The notes beneath the pieces were generated by a model. It saw nothing but the letters and a program-made list of their open reading frames with translations, did no database searches and was not told the origin of the DNA. From Betaproteobacteria bacterium (GTDB lineage Bacteria; Pseudomonadota; Gammaproteobacteria; Burkholderiales; Burkholderiaceae_C): 64,000 nt of DNA. Where the stretch lies: contig JADJWD010000002.1 in NCBI GenBank assembly GCA_016716535.1, positions 806,001 to 870,000 of the forward strand, given 5' to 3'. A program made the position numbers and the translations under genes. Below are positions 9,549 to 18,989 of the stretch, piece by piece (position 1 is the stretch's first letter; each line of letters starts with the position of its first letter).

Positions 9549-10162
9549 CCGATTCGAACGATCCGCACACCCCGCGCGTCCCTCATCGCCGCTTCTTCCT
9601 GCGCCACGCCGGCCGCCTCTCCGGCGTGGCCGTCGCCACCGTCGCCGGCGTGATGGCGGCGCGGCCTGCCCGTGCCGCGGTGGCGTCCGCGGCCGTTGAT
9701 GGCAGCGGCATCGCCGGCGCCAAGCGGCTCGCCCTCGTGCACACCCACACCGGCGAGCAGATCTCGCTCGTCTACGCCGAGGGCGCGCAGTACGAGCCCG
9801 AAGCGCTGCGCTCGCTCGATCGCTTCCTGCGCGACCACTACAGCGGCAGTGTCGGGCGGATCGACCCGCGCCTCTATGACCTGCTGCACCGCCTGCAGAC
9901 ATCGCTCGAGGCGCGCGGGCCGTTCGAGATCATCTCCGGCTACCGCGACGAGCGCACCAACGCGCACCTGCGCCAGACGCGCGGCGGCGGCGTCGCGCGC
10001 AAGAGCCTGCACATGGAGGGCCGCGCGCTCGATGTGCGGCTGCAAGGCGTGGCGCTGGCCGACCTGCGCGACGCGGCGCTCGGCCTGCGCGCCGGCGGCG
10101 TGGGGTTCTACCCGCGCAGCGGCTTCGTGCACGTCGATACGGGGCGCGTGCGGTCCTGGTAG
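9545..10162 (+). CDS. YcbK-like murein peptidase (DUF882, M15-type fold)
   Basis: A 205-residue exported protein. Residues 14-45 hold RRFFLRHAG followed by a hydrophobic stretch ending ARPARAAV, which looks like a twin-arginine-style or ordinary export signal. The remainder is the DUF882/peptidase M15 fold with zinc ligands in HMEGRALDV and FVHVDTG, and FEIISGYRDERTN. E. coli YcbK (MepK) cleaves 3-3 crosslinks made by L,D-transpeptidases, so pairing with the preceding gene is functionally sensible. The stop codon is part of a 12-base palindrome shared with the convergent gene. Confidence 0.9.
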   Translation: MTDSNDPHTPRVPHRRFFLRHAGRLSGVAVATVAGVMAARPARAAVASAAVDGSGIAGAKRLALVHTHTGEQISLVYAEGAQYEPEALRSLDRFLRDHYSGSVGRIDPRLYDLLHRLQTSLEARGPFEIISGYRDERTNAHLRQTRGGGVARKSLHMEGRALDVRLQGVALADLRDAALGLRAGGVGFYPRSGFVHVDTGRVRSW

Positions 10163-10168
10163 CGGCCG

Positions 10169-10846
10169 CTACAGCTTCCCTGCTTTGCCCGCCGACTCGC
10201 GCGCATTCAGCGCGTCGCGGCGCGCCTGCATCGACTGGTCCAGCCAGTAGACCGCGTATTCGTCGGTGTGCCCGAACGGGCTCGTCGCCTCGATCGTCAC
10301 GCGTTCGCCGCGCCAGCGTTTCGAGACCGTCGGCAAAGCGGTGCCGGCCGGCGTGCGCGCCGTGCCGGTGGCCGTTTCCATCGCGCGGCCGTAGCGCGTC
10401 TCGAGCACGGAGAGCATCTTGTCGAAGCGCATCGCCGGCCCGGTGAGCAGCACGCCGGCCACCTGCCCCCAGGCGACGTCGAGCACGACGTCCTGCTCGC
10501 CGGCGCCGAGGTCCGGGGCGTTGTGCACGGTGTAGTAGGTGCGCTCGGGCTGGCCGCGCGCAGCGCGTGGCTGGAAGCACAGCGCCATCGTCGTCAGGCG
10601 GCCGCGCACCTCGTTGCTCGCGTCGCACGGCGGGATGCCAGCCGACTCGAGCGGCGCGCCGAGGCGGATGCCCATCACCTCGGCCGGCTGCTGTGGCCAA
10701 GGGCGGGGCGCCGGTACGGTCTGCGGCGCCGGTGCGGCTTGCGGAGCAGGCACCTGTGGCTGCGCCGAAGCGGCTTGCGGCCCACCCAGCATGGCGGCGA
10801 TGGCCGCCGCGGCGGTGATCAGGACGGTGGGTCGAAGTCGGTTCAT
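10169..10846 (-). CDS. Hypothetical periplasmic protein
   Basis: A 225-residue protein starting at ATG 10846 with a signal peptide (MNRLRPTVLITAAAA, cleaved near QAASAQP). A Pro/Ala/Gln-rich linker follows, then a compact domain from about residue 55 that begins VMGIRLGAPLESAGIPPC and contains two further cysteine segments. The open frame extends upstream to 10972, but only this start gives a signal peptide. I do not recognise the family. It is convergent with the YcbK-like gene; nothing nearby indicates a role. Confidence 0.7.
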   Translation of the reverse strand: MNRLRPTVLITAAAAIAAMLGGPQAASAQPQVPAPQAAPAPQTVPAPRPWPQQPAEVMGIRLGAPLESAGIPPCDASNEVRGRLTTMALCFQPRAARGQPERTYYTVHNAPDLGAGEQDVVLDVAWGQVAGVLLTGPAMRFDKMLSVLETRYGRAMETATGTARTPAGTALPTVSKRWRGERVTIEATSPFGHTDEYAVYWLDQSMQARRDALNARESAGKAGKL

Positions 10847-11189
10847 GACGGTGGGGTCGGGTGGCGGGCGCACCGGTCGCACTGGCGCAAGCCAGCCGGT
10901 GCGCTCGTTGGATACCTGCGCGCGAGCCAGCAAACGGCGCGCCCGGTCGCCTGCTTGCGCCCTCCAGCGCACGCCTGGCTTGGTGCATCAAAAGCGCCTG
11001 CGGCCGCGAGTGGGGTCATTGGCGCCAGCCTCTACACTGCCGCGCCTTCCGGGCAGGTGCGGGTCGAGGGCCCGCGCCGGGCGCCGGCCTGCGGTGTCGA
11101 AACCGCACGCGGTCGATCGTCGTGCCTGAACGGGCTGCAGGCGGCCGCACGCGGCCAGCGCCTCGCCTTCGCCACACGAAAGAACATCA
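10847..11189. other. Intergenic region before the efflux operon, no gene seen
   Basis: About 340 bases between a leftward and a rightward gene, so it should hold two promoters. A TACACT hexamer near 11031 could be a -10 for the efflux operon. No convincing coding sequence, RNA or regulator gene was found; a dedicated TetR or LysR repressor for the pump is not in this gap. Confidence 0.4.
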
Positions 11190-12464
11190 ATGACGCCATT
11201 GCGCAGCCCGTCCGGCCGTTGTTTCGGCCGTTCTTCGATCCGCCTCGGCGCCGCCGCGCTCGTGGCCGTGGCGCTGCTCGCCGCCTGTGGCGACAAGAAG
11301 CCGGCCGGCGCGCCCGGCGGCCCGGGCGCCCCGGGCGGCGCGATGCCGCCGATGCCGGTGGCCGTGCGCGTGGTGCAGCAGCAGACGGTGCCGGTGCTCG
11401 TCGAAGCGGTCGGCCAGGCCGAGGGCGCCAAGGAGGTCGAGGTGCGCGCGCGTGTGCCCGGCGTGCTGCAACGCCAGCACTACCGCGAAGGCGAGCCGAT
11501 CCGCGCCGGCGCGCTGATGTTCACGATCGACCGCGCACCGTTCGAGATCGCGCTCGCCCAGGCCAAAGCGGGGCTGGCGCAGGAGCAGGCGCGCGTCGAG
11601 CAGGCGCGGCGCGAGGCGGCGCGGCTGAAGCCGCTGGCCGAGATGCAGGCCGTCTCGCGGCGCGAGGCCGACGAGGCGGCGAGCCAGCTGGCGCTGGCCG
11701 AAGCGGCGCTTGGCGTGCAGCAGGCGCGCATCCGCGAGGCCGAGCTGAACCTGTCGTACACGTCGGTGACGGCGCCGATCTCGGGCATCACGACGCGCGC
11801 CGAGAAGAGTGAAGGCAGCCTCGTCAGCCCGAGCGACGGCCTGCTCGCCCGCATCATGCAGACCGATCCGATCTGGGTGCGTTTCTCGCTCAGCGAAGCC
11901 GAGTACACGACGCTGAAAGGCCAGCGCGGCGCGCCGGTGCGTCTGCTCGGCGCCGACGGCAAGCCGCTCGGCGCGGCCGGCCGCTTGAACTACGCCGCGC
12001 CGAGCGTCGATGCGCGGCTGGGCACCGTGAGCCTGCGCGCGGAGTTCGCGAACCCGTCGCTCGCCGTGCTGCCGGGGCAGTTCGTGCGCGCGCAGGTGCA
12101 GTCGGGCACCGAGCGCGCCTGGCTCGTGCCGCAGGCCGCGGTGCAGTCGGGCGAGCAGGGCAAGTTCGTCTGGGTCGTGCGCGACGGCAAGGCGACGCCC
12201 GCGCCGGTGCAGGTGGGCGGCTGGGTCGGTGCCGACTGGGTCGTGCGCCAGGGGCTGGCCGACGGCGACGCGGTGATCACGAACAACCTCATCAAGCTCA
12301 GGCCCGGGGCGCCGGTGCAGCCGATGAGTGCGCCGCCGGGCGGCGCAGCGAGTGGTGCGGCGAGTGGTGCGGCGAGTGGTGCGGCGAGTGGTGCGGCGAG
12401 TGGTGCAGCCGCGGGCCCGGCGGCTTCGGCAGCCTCCACCCCGGCCTTTGCGGCCTCGCGTTGA
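11190..12464 (+). CDS. RND efflux periplasmic adaptor (membrane fusion protein), lipoprotein
   Basis: A 424-residue adaptor linking an inner-membrane RND pump to an outer-membrane channel. The signal sequence ends in a lipobox LLAAC (Cys33). The order is typical: beta-barrel/lipoyl segments (VEVRARVPGVL and SYTSVTAPISGI), an alpha-hairpin (residues about 115-180) rich in Ala/Glu/Arg, and the C-terminal membrane-proximal domain. The last 45 residues are a Gly-Ala-Ala-Ser repeat tail encoded by a 12-base tandem repeat, unlikely to be part of the fold. It is the first gene of an operon with the RND pump and outer-membrane factor. Confidence 0.95.
   Translation: MTPLRSPSGRCFGRSSIRLGAAALVAVALLAACGDKKPAGAPGGPGAPGGAMPPMPVAVRVVQQQTVPVLVEAVGQAEGAKEVEVRARVPGVLQRQHYREGEPIRAGALMFTIDRAPFEIALAQAKAGLAQEQARVEQARREAARLKPLAEMQAVSRREADEAASQLALAEAALGVQQARIREAELNLSYTSVTAPISGITTRAEKSEGSLVSPSDGLLARIMQTDPIWVRFSLSEAEYTTLKGQRGAPVRLLGADGKPLGAAGRLNYAAPSVDARLGTVSLRAEFANPSLAVLPGQFVRAQVQSGTERAWLVPQAAVQSGEQGKFVWVVRDGKATPAPVQVGGWVGADWVVRQGLADGDAVITNNLIKLRPGAPVQPMSAPPGGAASGAASGAASGAASGAASGAAAGPAASAASTPAFAASR
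12342..12410 (+). repeat. 12-base tandem repeat encoding a GAAS tail
   Basis: Four perfect copies of AGTGGTGCGGCG run from 12351 to 12398, then a variant AGTGGTGCAGCC; a degenerate partial copy precedes them. The unit is in frame and encodes Ser-Gly-Ala-Ala. Such arrays change length by slippage, which would vary the adaptor's C-terminus without a frameshift. Confidence 0.95.
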
Positions 12465-12480
12465 ACGGCCGGGCCCTGCC

Positions 12481-15400
12481 ATGAGTTCCCGCTTCTTCAT
12501 CGAGCGGCCGGTGTTCGCGGCCGTGATGTCGATCGTCATCGTGCTCGCCGGCCTCGTGGCGCTGCGCATCCTGCCGATCGCGCAGTACCCGGAGATCGCG
12601 CCGCCCGTGGTGACGATCACCGCCACCTACCCCGGCGCCTCGGCCGAGACGCTGGCGACGACGGTGGCCGCGCCGATCGAGGAGCAGCTCTCGGGCGTCG
12701 AGAACCTGCTGTACTTCCAGAGCAGCAGCAGCTCCAACGGCCAGACGACGATCACCGCCACGTTCGAGGTCGGCACCGACATCGACAAGGCCACCTTCAA
12801 CGTCAACAACCGCGTGCAGCTCGCGACGCCGCGCCTGCCCGACGAGGTGCGGCGCAACGGCGTCGTCGTCGCCAAGCGCTCGATGAGCTTCCTGCTCGTC
12901 GTCGCGCTCACGTCGCCCAAGGGGACCTTCGACCAGCTCTTCCTCAGCAACTACGCGACGCAGAACGTCCTCGACGAGATCAAGCGCGTGCCCGGCGTCG
13001 GCGACGTCATCATCTTCGGCGCGCGCGACTACTCGATGCGCCTGTGGCTGCAGCCCGACAAGATGGCGCGCCTAGGCGTCACCACCGGCGACATCGCCGC
13101 CGCGGTGAACGCGCAGAACGCGCAGTTCGCCGCCGGCAAGATCGGCGCCGACCCGGCGCCCAAGGGTCAGCAGCTCGTCTACACCGTCACCGCGCGCGGC
13201 CGCCTCGTCGAGCCCGAGCAGTTCGGCGAGATCATCGTGCGCGCCGGCAGCGGGGGCGCGACGCTCAGGCTGAAGGACGTGGCGCGCATCGAACTCGGCG
13301 CGCAGAGCTACGACGCGAGCAACAGCGCCAACGGCCGCCCGGCCATCGCGCTGGCGGTGTTCCTCGCCTCGGGCGCCAACGCGCTGGACGTGGGCGACGG
13401 CGTGAAGGCGAAGATCGCCGAACTCAAGCGCGAGCGCTTCCCGGCCGACGTCGACACCATCGTGCCCTACGACACGACGCGCTTCGTCTCGGCGTCGATC
13501 AAGGAGGTCACGACGACGGCCATCGAGGCGGCGATCATCGTGCTGCTCGTCGTCTTCGTCTTCCTGCAGACGTGGCGCGCGACGCTGATCCCGATGCTCG
13601 CGGTGCCGGTGAGCCTGATCGGCACCTTCGCCGGCCTGTGGCTCGCCGGCTTCTCGATCAATACGCTGACGCTCTTTGCGATGGTGCTGGCGATCGGCAT
13701 CGTCGTCGACGACGCGATCGTCGTGCTCGAGAACGTCGAGCGCCTGATCCGCGAAGAGAAGATGGCGCCGCTGCCGGCGGCGATCGAGGCGATGCGCGAG
13801 GTCTCGGGCGCCGTCATCGGCATCGTGCTCGTGCTGTGCGCGGTGTTCGTGCCGGTGGCCTTCCTCGGCGGCATCGCCGGCACGCTGTACCGGCAGTTCG
13901 CGGTGACGGTGACGATCGCCGTCGTCATCTCGGGCACCGTCGCTTTGACGCTGACACCGGCACTGTGCGCGCTGCTGCTCAAGCCCGAGCACGGCCAGCG
14001 CAGCGAGCGCTTCTTCGCGCCGTTCAACCGCTTTGTCGACTGGATGCGGCGGCGCTTCATGCGCGGCGTCGACCTCGTGCTGCACCACCGGCCGCTGTCG
14101 CTGCTGGCCTTCGCGCTGCTGATCGCCGGCGCGGCGTTCCTCTTCACGCGCGTGCCCGGCAGCTTCGTGCCCAACGAAGACCAGGGCTTCATCATCGCGG
14201 TGGCGGCGCTGCCCGACGGTGCGACGCTCGAGCGCACCGAGAAGAGCACCGAGCAGATGCGGCAGATGATGAAGGACAACGCCGCGCTCGAGAACATCTT
14301 CATCGTCAACGGCTTCGACCTGATCGGCGGCGGCACGAAGCCGAACTCGGCGACGATGTTCCTGCCGATGAAACCGTGGGACCAGCGCCGGCAAAGCTCG
14401 CAGGCGCTGGCCGCCGAGTTCAGCGGCAAGGGCTTCATGCTCGGCGACGGCATCGCTTTTGCGTTCAACCCGCCGCCGATCCTCGGCCTCGGGCAGGCCG
14501 GCGGCTTCGAGCTCTTCGTGCAGAGCCGGCAGAACACCGACCCGCAGGCGCTGGCGCAGGTGACCAACGATTTCATCGCCGCGCTGCGCGCGCGGCCCGA
14601 GCTGGAAGGGCTCAACACCTTCTTCAGGCCGACGGTGCCGCAGCTGCGCGTCGAGGTCGACCGCGAGAAGGCGCTGGCGCTCGGCGTCAGCACGACCGAT
14701 GTCTTCTCGGCGCTGCAGGCGCAGATGGGCTCGCTGTACGTCAACGACTTCAACAAGTCCGGCCGCACCTACCGCGTGACGATGCAGGCCGATGCCGCCT
14801 ACCGCAGCCGGCCCGAGGACATCGGCGCCATCCATGTGCGCAGCGCCACGAGCGGCCAGATGGTGCCGCTGAAGGCGCTGATCAGCGTCTCCACGCTGAT
14901 CGGCCCCGAGCAGATCGAGCGCTACAACAGCTACGTCGCGGCCAAGGTGCTGGGCAACACGAAGGCCGGCTTCAGCTCGGGCGAGGGCATCGCCGCCGTC
15001 GAGGCGGTGGCGCGCCAGGTGCTGCCGCCCGGCTACACGTTCGAGTGGACGGCGCAGGCGTACCAGGAAAAGCGCACGGGCAGCGCCTCGGTCTTCGCGT
15101 TCGGCTTCGCGCTCGTGATGGTCTACCTGATCCTCTCGGCGCTGTACGAGCGCTGGGGCGTGCCGCTGGCCGTGGTGCTGGCGGTGCCGTTCGCGTTGAC
15201 CGGCGCGCTGCTCGCGGTGTTCCTGCGCGGCATGAACAACGACATCTACTTCCAGATCGGCCTCGTGGTGCTGATCGGCCTGGCGGCGAAGAACGCGATC
15301 CTGATCGCCGAGTTCGCGATGCAGGGCATGGAGGCAGGCAAGAGCGCGTTGGATGCGGCGCTCGAGGCGGCGCGGCTGCGCTTCAGGCCGATCCTGATGA

Positions 15401-15606
15401 CCTCGCTCGCGTTCGTGATGGGCGTGTTGCCACTCGTGCTGGCTACCGGCGCCGGCGCGGCGGCGCGGCAGTCGATGGGCACCGGCGTCTTCGGCGGGAT
15501 GATCGTCGCGACCTTCGTCGCGCCGCTCTTCGTGCCGCTCTTCTTCAGCCTGCTGGCGAGGAAGCCGCGGCCGCAGCACACGCACCACCACGGGGGTGAG
15601 GCATGA
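12481..15606 (+). CDS. RND multidrug efflux pump, inner-membrane subunit (HAE1 family)
   Basis: A 1041-residue proton-driven transporter of the AcrB/MexB type. It starts at ATG 12481 with the family N-terminus MSSRFFIERPVF. Two large periplasmic loops and 12 membrane segments are evident, including the proton-relay helix GIVVDDAIVVLENVER with paired Asp. The second half repeats the pattern, with GLAAKNAILIAEFA. It exports hydrophobic or amphiphilic compounds through the adaptor and outer-membrane partner encoded beside it. Its stop overlaps the start of the next gene (ATGA), indicating tight coupling. The substrate cannot be predicted. Confidence 0.97.
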   Translation: MSSRFFIERPVFAAVMSIVIVLAGLVALRILPIAQYPEIAPPVVTITATYPGASAETLATTVAAPIEEQLSGVENLLYFQSSSSSNGQTTITATFEVGTDIDKATFNVNNRVQLATPRLPDEVRRNGVVVAKRSMSFLLVVALTSPKGTFDQLFLSNYATQNVLDEIKRVPGVGDVIIFGARDYSMRLWLQPDKMARLGVTTGDIAAAVNAQNAQFAAGKIGADPAPKGQQLVYTVTARGRLVEPEQFGEIIVRAGSGGATLRLKDVARIELGAQSYDASNSANGRPAIALAVFLASGANALDVGDGVKAKIAELKRERFPADVDTIVPYDTTRFVSASIKEVTTTAIEAAIIVLLVVFVFLQTWRATLIPMLAVPVSLIGTFAGLWLAGFSINTLTLFAMVLAIGIVVDDAIVVLENVERLIREEKMAPLPAAIEAMREVSGAVIGIVLVLCAVFVPVAFLGGIAGTLYRQFAVTVTIAVVISGTVALTLTPALCALLLKPEHGQRSERFFAPFNRFVDWMRRRFMRGVDLVLHHRPLSLLAFALLIAGAAFLFTRVPGSFVPNEDQGFIIAVAALPDGATLERTEKSTEQMRQMMKDNAALENIFIVNGFDLIGGGTKPNSATMFLPMKPWDQRRQSSQALAAEFSGKGFMLGDGIAFAFNPPPILGLGQAGGFELFVQSRQNTDPQALAQVTNDFIAALRARPELEGLNTFFRPTVPQLRVEVDREKALALGVSTTDVFSALQAQMGSLYVNDFNKSGRTYRVTMQADAAYRSRPEDIGAIHVRSATSGQMVPLKALISVSTLIGPEQIERYNSYVAAKVLGNTKAGFSSGEGIAAVEAVARQVLPPGYTFEWTAQAYQEKRTGSASVFAFGFALVMVYLILSALYERWGVPLAVVLAVPFALTGALLAVFLRGMNNDIYFQIGLVVLIGLAAKNAILIAEFAMQGMEAGKSALDAALEAARLRFRPILMTSLAFVMGVLPLVLATGAGAAARQSMGTGVFGGMIVATFVAPLFVPLFFSLLARKPRPQHTHHHGGEA

Positions 15607-17159
15607 CCGCGCGGCGTCTTGATCGCCGCGGTGCTGCGGCCTCGGTGCTGATTGCGGCGCTGGCCGCGGCGGGCTGCACGACGCTCGGTCCGGATCACCA
15701 GCGGCCCGCCGTCTCGCTGCCGGCCGGTTACGGCGAGAACGCGCCGGCCGCATCGGCCGGCTCCGCGGCGCAGGCGCCGCTGCCCGCCGAGTGGTGGACG
15801 TTGTTCGGCGACCGCGCACTCGACGCGCTCGTCACCAAGGCGCTCGCCGCCAACGCCGAAGTGGCGCAGGCGGTGGCACGCGTCGAGCAGGCCGACGCGC
15901 TGGCGCGCGAAGCGGCCGGCGCGACCTGGCCGACGCTGAACGCCGGCGCGAACGCGAACCGCGCGCGCTTCAGCGCGCGTTCGCGCAGCAACGCCAGCGG
16001 CGTGGCGGTCGAGGGCAACGCGTTCAGCGCGTCGCTGTCGACGTCGTTCGAGATCGACTTGTGGGGTCGGCTCGCACGCGCCAACGAGGCCGCGCGCGCG
16101 CAACTGCTGGCCAGCGAGGCAGCGCGCGACACCGTGCGGCTGACCATCGCCGGCGCGGTGGCGCAGGCGTGGTTCGCGCTGCGTTCGCTCGATGTGCAGG
16201 TGGCGACGCAACGCCACACGCTCGGCTCACGCGAGGAGGGCGCGCGGCTCGTCGGCCAGCGCCTGGCCGGGGGTGCCGCGACGCGGCTGGACGCCGAGCA
16301 GGCCGAAGTGCAGCGCGCCGAGGCGGCGCTGGCGTTGCGCGAACTGATGCGCCAGCGTCAGCTCGTGCAGTCGCTGCTCGCGCTGCTGGTCGGCGAGCCC
16401 GGGTGGACGGTGGCGGAGTTGCCGCTGCCTGCGCCATCCGCCGCGTCAGCCGCGTCGGCGGCCACGCCGTCCACCGCGTCGGCCCCGTCGTCGACATCCG
16501 CGTCGACATCGGCGTCGTGGACGCCGGTGCTGCCGGTCACCTGGACGCAGACCGTGCCGCCCGCACCACCGCCCGGCCTGCCTTCGGCGCTGCTCGAACG
16601 CCGCCCCGACATCCGCCGCGCCGAGGAACTGCTCGTGAGCGCGAACGCGCAGATCGGCATCGCGCGCGCGGCGATGTACCCTCAGCTGTCGCTGACCGGC
16701 GCGCTCGGCGTCGAGAGCACGGCGCTCGGCGAGTTGATCTCGGCGCCGGCGCGCTTCTGGTCGCTCGGCTTCGGCTTGGCGCTGCCGCTGTTCGATGGCG
16801 GGCGCAACGCCGCGCGCGCCGATGCCGCGGGCGCGCGGCAGCGCGAGGCCGTGGCCGCGTACCAGCAGGCCGTGTCCAGCGCGTTCAAGGAAGTGGCCGA
16901 TGCGCTTTCCAACCTGCGCGCGGCGCGTGAGTCCGAGGCCGACGCCGCGGCGCGCAGCGCGGCCGCGGCGCGTGCGCTGCAGCTGGCGCAGGCGCGCTTC
17001 GACGCCGGCTACTCGGGCTCGCTCGAGCGGCTGGACGCCGAGCGCAGCGCCGCCGCCGCGGCGCTGGAGGTGGTGCGTAACCGCGAGCGGCAACTGGCCG
17101 CGACGGTGGAGCTGATGAAGGCGCTCGGCGGCGGCTGGCCGGGTCTGGCCGGGCGTTGA
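15603..17159 (+). CDS. Outer-membrane efflux channel, NodT/OprM-type lipoprotein
   Basis: A 518-residue TolC-family outer-membrane factor. The signal peptide ends in lipobox LAAAGC (Cys25), so the protein is lipid-anchored. Two outer-membrane efflux repeats show the usual EIDLWGRLARANEAARA, LLERRPDIRRAEELL and LPLFDGGRNAARA motifs. Between the repeats is an inserted Ser/Ala/Thr-rich stretch (residues about 280-315) not normal for the family. It completes the three-gene pump; all three subunits overlap or nearly touch. Confidence 0.95.
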   Translation: MTARRLDRRGAAASVLIAALAAAGCTTLGPDHQRPAVSLPAGYGENAPAASAGSAAQAPLPAEWWTLFGDRALDALVTKALAANAEVAQAVARVEQADALAREAAGATWPTLNAGANANRARFSARSRSNASGVAVEGNAFSASLSTSFEIDLWGRLARANEAARAQLLASEAARDTVRLTIAGAVAQAWFALRSLDVQVATQRHTLGSREEGARLVGQRLAGGAATRLDAEQAEVQRAEAALALRELMRQRQLVQSLLALLVGEPGWTVAELPLPAPSAASAASAATPSTASAPSSTSASTSASWTPVLPVTWTQTVPPAPPPGLPSALLERRPDIRRAEELLVSANAQIGIARAAMYPQLSLTGALGVESTALGELISAPARFWSLGFGLALPLFDGGRNAARADAAGARQREAVAAYQQAVSSAFKEVADALSNLRAARESEADAAARSAAAARALQLAQARFDAGYSGSLERLDAERSAAAAALEVVRNRERQLAATVELMKALGGGWPGLAGR

Positions 17160-17261
17160 CGACGCGCTGAACGGGCGCTGATCCGGCGCCGACTTCACTC
17201 CGGCGGGCCGCTGCCCACCCCGCGGCGCCGTCACAATGCGCGCCGTCGGAGGGTCCCGCCG

Positions 17262-18965
17262 TTGCCGAGTGACATCGAGATCGCGCAGTCCGCGCGCCTG
17301 CAGCCGATTGCCGACGTGGCGCGCCAGCGCCTGGGCATCGCCGAAGAACACCTCGTCGCCTACGGCCGCCACAAGGCCAAGCTGGCGCTGCCGTTCGTGC
17401 AGGCGCTGCATGCCGACACCGCGCGGCCGCGCGGTCGCCTCGTGCTCGTCACCGCGATCAGCCCGACGCCGGCCGGCGAGGGCAAGACGACGACGACGGT
17501 CGGCCTCGGGGACGCGCTCGCGCGGCTGGGCCACCGCAGCGCGATCGCGCTGCGCGAGCCCTCGCTCGGGCCGGTGTTCGGCGTCAAGGGCGGCGCCGCC
17601 GGCGGTGGCTGGGCGCAGGTGGTGCCGATGGAGGACATCAACCTGCACTTCACCGGCGACTTCGCCGCCGTCGCGCTGGCGCACAACCTGCTGGCCGCCG
17701 CCATCGACAACCACGTGCACCACGGCAACGCGCTTCGCATCGACGTGCGGCGCGTCGGCTGGCGGCGCGTGCTCGACCTGAACGACCGCGCGCTGCGCCA
17801 CGTCACCGTGGGCCTGGGCGGTGCGGCCAACGGGTATCCGCGCGAGGACGGCTTCGACATCATCGCTGCCTCCGAGGTGATGGCGATCCTGTGCCTGGCC
17901 ACGTCGCTGGCCGACCTGAAGCGGCGCCTGGGCGACATCGTCGTCGGCCAGACGCTCGACCGGCAGCCGGTACGCGCGCGCGACCTGAAGGTGGCCGGCG
18001 CGATGGCCGTGCTGCTGAAGGACGCCCTCGCGCCCAACCTCGTGCAGACGCTCGAAGGCACGCCTGCCTTCGTGCACGGCGGGCCGTTCGGCAACATCGC
18101 GCACGGCTGCAACTCGGTGCTGGCGACACGAAGCGCGCTGGCGCTGGCCGCCTGGGTGGTCACCGAGGCCGGCTTCGGCGCCGACCTCGGGGCCGAGAAG
18201 TTCATCGACATCAAGTGCCGCGCCAGCGGCCTGGCGCCGGACGTGGCGGTGCTCGTGGCGACGCTGCGCGCGCTGAAGTACCACGACGGCGTGGCGCTGC
18301 CCGACATCACGCGCGAGGACGTCACGGCGCTCGAGCGCGGCACTGCGAACCTCGAGCGCCACCTGCACCTCGTGCGCGAGGTCTACGGCCTGCCGTGCGT
18401 CGTGGCGCTGAACCACTTCGCGAGCGACGCGCCGGCCGAGGTCGAGTGGCTCCAGCGCTGGGGCGCTGCGCGTGGCGTCACCGTCGTCGTCGCCCGCCAC
18501 TGGGCCGAGGGCGCGCGCGGCGCCGAGGCGCTGGCACGCGAGGTGCTGCGGCTGGGCACCGAAGCGAGTTCAGCGACCGCAGCGCCGGGCGCCGCGCGCT
18601 TCGTCTACGGGCTGGACGCGCCGCTGGCCGACAAGCTGCGCACGATCGCCACGCGCGTCTACGGCGCGGCCGACATCGCGCTGCCCGACGACGTGCGCCG
18701 GCGCCTCGAAGAACTCGAGCGCCAGGGCTACGGCGGCCTGCCGGTGTGCGTCGCGAAGACGCCCTACAGCTTTTCGGCCGACGCGAGCCGGCGCAGCTCG
18801 GTCGCCGGCCATTTGCTGCCGGTGCGCGAAGTGCGGCTGGCCGCCGGCGCCGGCTTCGTCGTGATGGTCTGCGGCGACGTGATGACGATGCCCGGGCTGC
18901 CGAAGGCGAGCGCGGCCGAGCGCATCGACATCGACGACGACGGGCGCATCGTCGGGCTGGATTGA
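17262..18965 (+). CDS. fhs: Formate-tetrahydrofolate ligase
   Basis: A 567-residue enzyme that makes 10-formyl-tetrahydrofolate from formate, ATP and tetrahydrofolate, feeding formate into one-carbon metabolism. It starts with TTG at 17262, supported by a GGAGGG ribosome site at 17248-17253 and the conserved start MPSDIEIAQ. The nucleotide loop is PTPAGEGKTTTT (residues 68-79). Conserved EPSLGPVFGVKGGAAGGG and VTEAGFGADLGAEKF segments follow. Length matches the family. With formate dehydrogenase 14 kb away, the organism has both an assimilatory and an oxidative route for formate. Confidence 0.96.
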   Translation: MPSDIEIAQSARLQPIADVARQRLGIAEEHLVAYGRHKAKLALPFVQALHADTARPRGRLVLVTAISPTPAGEGKTTTTVGLGDALARLGHRSAIALREPSLGPVFGVKGGAAGGGWAQVVPMEDINLHFTGDFAAVALAHNLLAAAIDNHVHHGNALRIDVRRVGWRRVLDLNDRALRHVTVGLGGAANGYPREDGFDIIAASEVMAILCLATSLADLKRRLGDIVVGQTLDRQPVRARDLKVAGAMAVLLKDALAPNLVQTLEGTPAFVHGGPFGNIAHGCNSVLATRSALALAAWVVTEAGFGADLGAEKFIDIKCRASGLAPDVAVLVATLRALKYHDGVALPDITREDVTALERGTANLERHLHLVREVYGLPCVVALNHFASDAPAEVEWLQRWGAARGVTVVVARHWAEGARGAEALAREVLRLGTEASSATAAPGAARFVYGLDAPLADKLRTIATRVYGAADIALPDDVRRRLEELERQGYGGLPVCVAKTPYSFSADASRRSSVAGHLLPVREVRLAAGAGFVVMVCGDVMTMPGLPKASAAERIDIDDDGRIVGLD

Positions 18966-18989
18966 CCGCGCCGCGGTGGTTGCGACGAG

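Noticed and set aside
7824..9902. Minus-strand frame of 692 codons opposite the L,D-transpeptidase
   Set aside because: Shadow frame with skewed Arg/Gly composition; the plus-strand proteins have catalytic motifs.
12328..12480. In-frame upstream extension of the RND pump, rich in RRVV repeats
   Set aside because: It is the tandem repeat read in another frame; ATG 12481 gives the family N-terminus.
13072..15819. Long minus-strand frame of 915 codons opposite the RND pump
   Set aside because: A shadow of the real pump gene; the sequence is Arg/His/Ala-rich with no recognisable domain, as expected in GC-rich DNA.
16440..16520. Repeat array in the outer-membrane factor gene
   Set aside because: The Ser/Ala/Thr-rich linker has irregular GCGTCG-type units, too imperfect to call a tandem repeat.
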